From contig JAEIOE010000013.1 of the NCBI GenBank assembly GCA_016342455.1, positions 1 to 45,168 of the forward strand: a stretch of 45,168 bases of DNA, in the 5' to 3' direction. The notes beneath the pieces are model-generated. The model saw only the letters and a program-made list of their open reading frames with translations. It did not search any database and was not told where the DNA came from. How positions within the stretch are numbered: position 1 is the stretch's first letter; every line of letters begins with the position of its first letter. Source of the DNA: Mycoplasmatota bacterium. Its GTDB lineage: Bacteria > Bacillota_I > Bacilli_A > Izemoplasmatales > Hujiaoplasmataceae. Position numbers and translations under genes: made by a program. This document shows, one piece after another, positions 41,794 through 45,168 of this stretch.

Positions 41794-42789
41794 ATGCAAC
41801 TTTTAGAAACATTAAATAGTTTTTTAGACAAGCGAGGATTTAATGGTGAGATTCTAATCTCCATAGCAAATGAAGTTATCCTAAAAAAAGGATATGGTTT
41901 TGCATCGTTTGAACATAATGTTCCTAATACAGCTGATACAGTGATGCGAATTGCTTCTATCACGAAGCAATTTACTGCAGCTTGTATTCTAAAACTATAT
42001 GAAGATGGATTATTGGATCTAAATGACTTATTAATGAAGTACATTCCTGATTTTATCCAAGCGGATAAAATTACAATTCATCATTTATTGTCCAATTCAT
42101 CAGGAATCGCTAACTTTGAGCTAGAAATGGATTTTTATCCATTCACTACCTCAGATAATGTAGCGAAAGCTTTAATTGATTATATTAAAGATAAACCTTT
42201 GTTATTTGAACCTGGTTCTAAATTTAATTACTCGATTTCAGGTTATCTTGTTTTACAATATATTATTGAAATTGTTAGCAAGCAAGATTTTGAAAGTTAT
42301 TTAAAGAAAACATTCCTAAAAAAACTAGGAATGTTAGATACAGGTTTTGATTTCCCTAACCGCGTAGTTAGAAACAAAGCATCCTGTTATAAAATAACCG
42401 ATGGTTTAATTGAATGTGCTGATTACATTGATATGCGCATTGCTGGTGGTGGCGGTGGATTGTATTCTACAGTCATGGACTTGTATAAATGGAATAAATC
42501 ACTTTTGACACATCAAATTTTGAAAGAAGAAACAATTAAGAAAATGATTGAACCTCATATTAAAGCTGATGAAGTCAACAGTTATGGCTACGGAACGATT
42601 ATCGCCAATAGTGAAGTGAACGGTCATGATATAGTAAAATACTATCATCCCGGTGGTGGAAATGGTGTTAGAAGCTTTAATACATATTATCCGCAAATTG
42701 AAGTACAAGTTATCCTTATTTCTAATGTAGAAGATGTTAAAACATTTGAAAGAGTTAGAAAAGGAATTGATCAAATATTATGGAAATAA
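41794..42789 (+). CDS. Beta-lactamase-family serine hydrolase
   Basis: The 331-residue protein has the class C beta-lactamase/esterase fold: RIASITKQF supplies the SxxK pair (Ser55, Lys58) and HPGGGNGVRSF corresponds to the third (HxG) motif. The second motif, normally YSN before SGY or TGY, reads YSISGY, so the Asn is Ile. No signal peptide is seen, so it is predicted cytoplasmic, unlike true beta-lactamases. Family members are esterases or D-aminopeptidases. It forms a two-gene unit with the Nudix gene. Confidence 0.85.
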   Translation: MQLLETLNSFLDKRGFNGEILISIANEVILKKGYGFASFEHNVPNTADTVMRIASITKQFTAACILKLYEDGLLDLNDLLMKYIPDFIQADKITIHHLLSNSSGIANFELEMDFYPFTTSDNVAKALIDYIKDKPLLFEPGSKFNYSISGYLVLQYIIEIVSKQDFESYLKKTFLKKLGMLDTGFDFPNRVVRNKASCYKITDGLIECADYIDMRIAGGGGGLYSTVMDLYKWNKSLLTHQILKEETIKKMIEPHIKADEVNSYGYGTIIANSEVNGHDIVKYYHPGGGNGVRSFNTYYPQIEVQVILISNVEDVKTFERVRKGIDQILWK

Positions 42790-42813
42790 GCATCTAAAAA
42801 GATGCTTTTTTTT
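42789..42813 (+). terminator. Rho-independent terminator of the serine hydrolase gene
   Basis: AGCATCT at 42789-42795 and AGATGCT at 42800-42806 pair perfectly around AAAA, followed by seven more T. Confidence 0.92.
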
Positions 42814-42898
42814 GAAGTTTAAAGTAATATTTTCATGCAAATTATCAGGGCTAATTTAATATATATGTTATAATTTAGATGCATTGGAGGTATACTTT

Positions 42899-45085
42899 AT
42901 GGTAAGAAGAACACTTAGAGTTGAAGGCATGACTTGTACAATGTGTGCGAAAACGATTGAAAATAAATTTAAAGAGATGGAATCAATTGAAGCAAATGTC
43001 TCTGTTAGTGCAAGCAAAGTTATTTTAACTTATGACGAAACAATTTATTCCTTAGAAAAAATCGCTAAAATAATTAAAGATTTAGGTTATTTTCCAGTAT
43101 TAAAAGATAATTTAAATGATAATAAATTAATGAGAAAAAGAATGAAAGTAGAAATGATTATTTCTATTGTTTTAAGTATTCCTTTATTGCTAGCAATGTT
43201 TTCTCATATTGAGTTGACTTCCTTTATAAAAGTACCTGTTTTATTAATGAATGGAATATTCCAGTTATCAGTAGCCGGAATCATTCAGTTTTATATCGGT
43301 AGAAGATTCTATAAAGGAGCTTATATTAGCATTAAGAATAAAGTATTCGGAATGGATATATTAGTCGTATTAGGAACCACTTCCGCATATTTATATAGTT
43401 TATATCTTTTATATAATCAATTATTTGTCTTAGAAATGATGCATCCAGTGTATTTCTTTGAAGTAAGTGCGCTAATCATCACTATGGTATTAGTAGGTAA
43501 TTACATTGAACATTATGCCAAAGAAAAAACCGAAGATGCTTTAGTAGACTTAATCAATTTAGGAGCGAAAGAAGCCAGAGTCTTAGAAAATGGTGAAGAA
43601 TTATTTATTAGCATTGAAGAAGTAAAAGTTGGAGATTATGTAGTAGTTCTAGCAAATGAAAAAATACCAGTAGATGGTAAAATTATCTCTGGTGTATCTC
43701 ATATAGATGAATCTATGATTACTGGTGAGTCGATGCCAGTATTTAAAGAACCAGGGAATCTAGCAGTTGGTGGAACGATCAACTTACAAGAAAAACTAGT
43801 AATAGAAGCGATACATATCGGTGAAGAAGCATTGCTTAGTCAAATTATTCAATCAGTTGAAGAAGCGAGTGCTAGAAAGATACCTATTCAAAGAACAGCT
43901 GACAAGATAGCAAATATCTTTGTTCCAGTGGTAATTGCAATAGCTATTATTAATTTTGTAATTCACTTTGTCGCATTAAATCAGAGTTTTACTTATTCCT
44001 TCACAACGACAATTGCTATCTTAGTAATTTCGTGTCCTTGTGCCTTAGGATTAGCTACACCTACTAGTGTTCTAGTAGGTAATGGTATTGCGGCTAAGAA
44101 TCAAATTCTCTATCGTGGTGGTGAATTCTTTGAAGTTGCTAATAAAATTAAAGCAATCGCCTTTGATAAAACGGGAACACTAACAAAAGGTAAATTTGAA
44201 GTAACAGATTACTTTGGTGAAAATCAATACTTAGATTACTTATATTCAATAGAAAGAGAATCAAATCATCCTATCTCTAAGGCTGTCTCAGAATATACAA
44301 AATCTAGAGGAGCTAAGATATTAGCAATAAAGGATTTTGAAGTGTTCCAAGGAAAAGGGATTAAAGCTAACATTAACGACCAAAAAATATATATTGGTTC
44401 AGCTAAAATAGTGGATGAGTTTGAGATTAAATTTGGTGCATTTAGAGATATTTATAATAAATTAATTGAAGAAGCAAAAACAGTTAACTTTTTAATCGTC
44501 AACTGTGAGATAAAAGCCTTATATGCTTTAAGGGATGAAATTAAAGAAACTTCAATAGAAACAATAAGAGAACTTAAGTCAAGAGGAATAAGAACTTATC
44601 TAATTACAGGGGATAACGAAGGCGTCGCAAAACGAATTGCGAAAGAAGTTGGCGTTGACCAAGTATATTATGAAGTATTACCTCATGAAAAATCAGAAAT
44701 AATTAAGGAAATACAACTTGAAGGAAAAATAACTGCCTTTGTAGGAGATGGAATTAATGACGCTCCAGCTTTAAAACAAGCAGATATAGGGATTGCTTTA
44801 AGCAATGGAACGGATATTGCAATTAATTCTAGTGACCTAACGCTTATGAACAATGATTTAGGTTTAGTAGTAGAAGCAATTGATCTATCAAAAGCTACAC
44901 TTAGGAATATCCATCAAAACTTCGCATGGGCATTTAGTTATAACTTAGTTGCAATACCTTTAGCAGCGACTGGTAACTTATCAATGGCACTAGCAGGAGC
45001 TGCGATGGCTTTCAGTTCGATTATGGTTGTATTAAATGCATTAAGACTAAAAAGACATAAAGTAAAGCATTCGAAAGGAGAATAA
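42899..45085 (+). CDS. copA: Copper-type P1B ATPase
   Basis: The 728-residue protein has one N-terminal HMA domain with GMTCTMC, eight membrane helices, a TGES loop (ITGES), the intramembranous metal site SCPCALGLATP, the phosphorylation motif DKTGTLTKG and GDGINDAPAL. The CPC motif and two N-terminal extra helices fit Cu(I) export, with MVVLNALRL in the last helix also typical of CopA. It pumps copper from the cytoplasm across the membrane. The ATG at 42899 follows GGAGG by 8 bases; a TTG at 42884 is rejected. No CopY-type operator was found. The next ORF starts one base after the stop. Confidence 0.93.
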   Translation: MVRRTLRVEGMTCTMCAKTIENKFKEMESIEANVSVSASKVILTYDETIYSLEKIAKIIKDLGYFPVLKDNLNDNKLMRKRMKVEMIISIVLSIPLLLAMFSHIELTSFIKVPVLLMNGIFQLSVAGIIQFYIGRRFYKGAYISIKNKVFGMDILVVLGTTSAYLYSLYLLYNQLFVLEMMHPVYFFEVSALIITMVLVGNYIEHYAKEKTEDALVDLINLGAKEARVLENGEELFISIEEVKVGDYVVVLANEKIPVDGKIISGVSHIDESMITGESMPVFKEPGNLAVGGTINLQEKLVIEAIHIGEEALLSQIIQSVEEASARKIPIQRTADKIANIFVPVVIAIAIINFVIHFVALNQSFTYSFTTTIAILVISCPCALGLATPTSVLVGNGIAAKNQILYRGGEFFEVANKIKAIAFDKTGTLTKGKFEVTDYFGENQYLDYLYSIERESNHPISKAVSEYTKSRGAKILAIKDFEVFQGKGIKANINDQKIYIGSAKIVDEFEIKFGAFRDIYNKLIEEAKTVNFLIVNCEIKALYALRDEIKETSIETIRELKSRGIRTYLITGDNEGVAKRIAKEVGVDQVYYEVLPHEKSEIIKEIQLEGKITAFVGDGINDAPALKQADIGIALSNGTDIAINSSDLTLMNNDLGLVVEAIDLSKATLRNIHQNFAWAFSYNLVAIPLAATGNLSMALAGAAMAFSSIMVVLNALRLKRHKVKHSKGE

Positions 45086-45086
45086 T

Positions 45087-45168
45087 ATGAAATTTATCAA
45101 CACTAACCAGAACACCCTTTCTTCAATCTTGGATAAGTGGGGGATGAATGGTAATTTTTTCAAGTATA
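45087..45168 (+). CDS. Start of a further gene, cut by the window edge
   Basis: ATG at 45087 follows AAAGGAG (45074-45080) and begins one base after the copA stop. The frame stays open to the window end for 27 codons (MKFINTNQNTLSSILDKWG...). Too little remains to identify the product. The spacing suggests translation coupled to copA. Confidence 0.55.
   Translation, partial: MKFINTNQNTLSSILDKWGMNGNFFKY

Noticed and set aside
42814-42898. CopY-type operator before copA
   Set aside because: No TACA-N2-TGTA dyad was found between the terminator and the start codon.

Overview
The window is AT-rich DNA from a low-GC Gram-positive-type bacterium. It has strong Shine-Dalgarno sites, lipoprotein signal peptides with LVSC or LSAC lipoboxes, Rex, LysR, ArsR and MocR regulators, and a T-box leader ahead of serS. 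UGA is used as a stop (for example at 21531-21533) and Trp is read from UGG, so the standard bacterial code applies. Gene content (group B-type and sensory [FeFe] hydrogenases, many AAA/DUF4143 ATPases, lipoproteins) suggests an anaerobic or fermentative Firmicutes relative, possibly a code-11 Mollicutes-like lineage such as Izemoplasmatales or Haloplasmatales. The lineage is inference, not proof.

Layout. 1-5.1 kb is an accessory-looking island: a DJ-1/PfpI protein, two DUF4143 ATPases, an orphan small protein and repeat-rich spacers. It is bracketed by two copies of a ~110 bp direct repeat, and each ATPase is preceded by an array of 20 bp iteron-like repeats. 5.3-9.9 kb carries a LuxE-LuxC fatty-acid-reductase pair, two lipoproteins and a YkvA/DUF1232 protein. 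10-16 kb carries a methyltransferase, aminopeptidase C, a family IV esterase, a CadC/SmtB-like metal sensor with a small HMA-like protein, and a long U32 peptidase-family RNA hydroxylase candidate. 16.3-22.6 kb carries a tandem pair of six-helix membrane proteins, an HxxxDG acyltransferase, a MATE transporter, an FMN-binding protein and a LysR regulator.

22.6-28.8 kb is the most coherent system: rex, an unlisted 53-codon ORF, an APH-like kinase, a [2Fe-2S] thioredoxin-like ferredoxin, a PAS-containing sensory [FeFe] hydrogenase, a SpoIIE-type PP2C phosphatase and a group B-type [FeFe] hydrogenase, tightly spaced and closed by a terminator. It reads as a redox/H2-sensing signalling cassette attached to a catalytic hydrogenase.

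28.8-36.4 kb carries a GLUG/Big_2-type lipoprotein, T-box-serS-alr, a small membrane protein with an in-frame stop near its start, and pdxST divergent from pdxR. 36.4-41.3 kb is a five-gene electron-transferring dehydrogenase complex followed by an aldehyde dehydrogenase, best read as proline to P5C to glutamate oxidation. The remainder is a Nudix hydrolase, a serine hydrolase, a copper-type P1B ATPase (copA) and the first 27 codons of a further gene cut by the window edge. No tRNA, rRNA, CRISPR array or transposase was seen.
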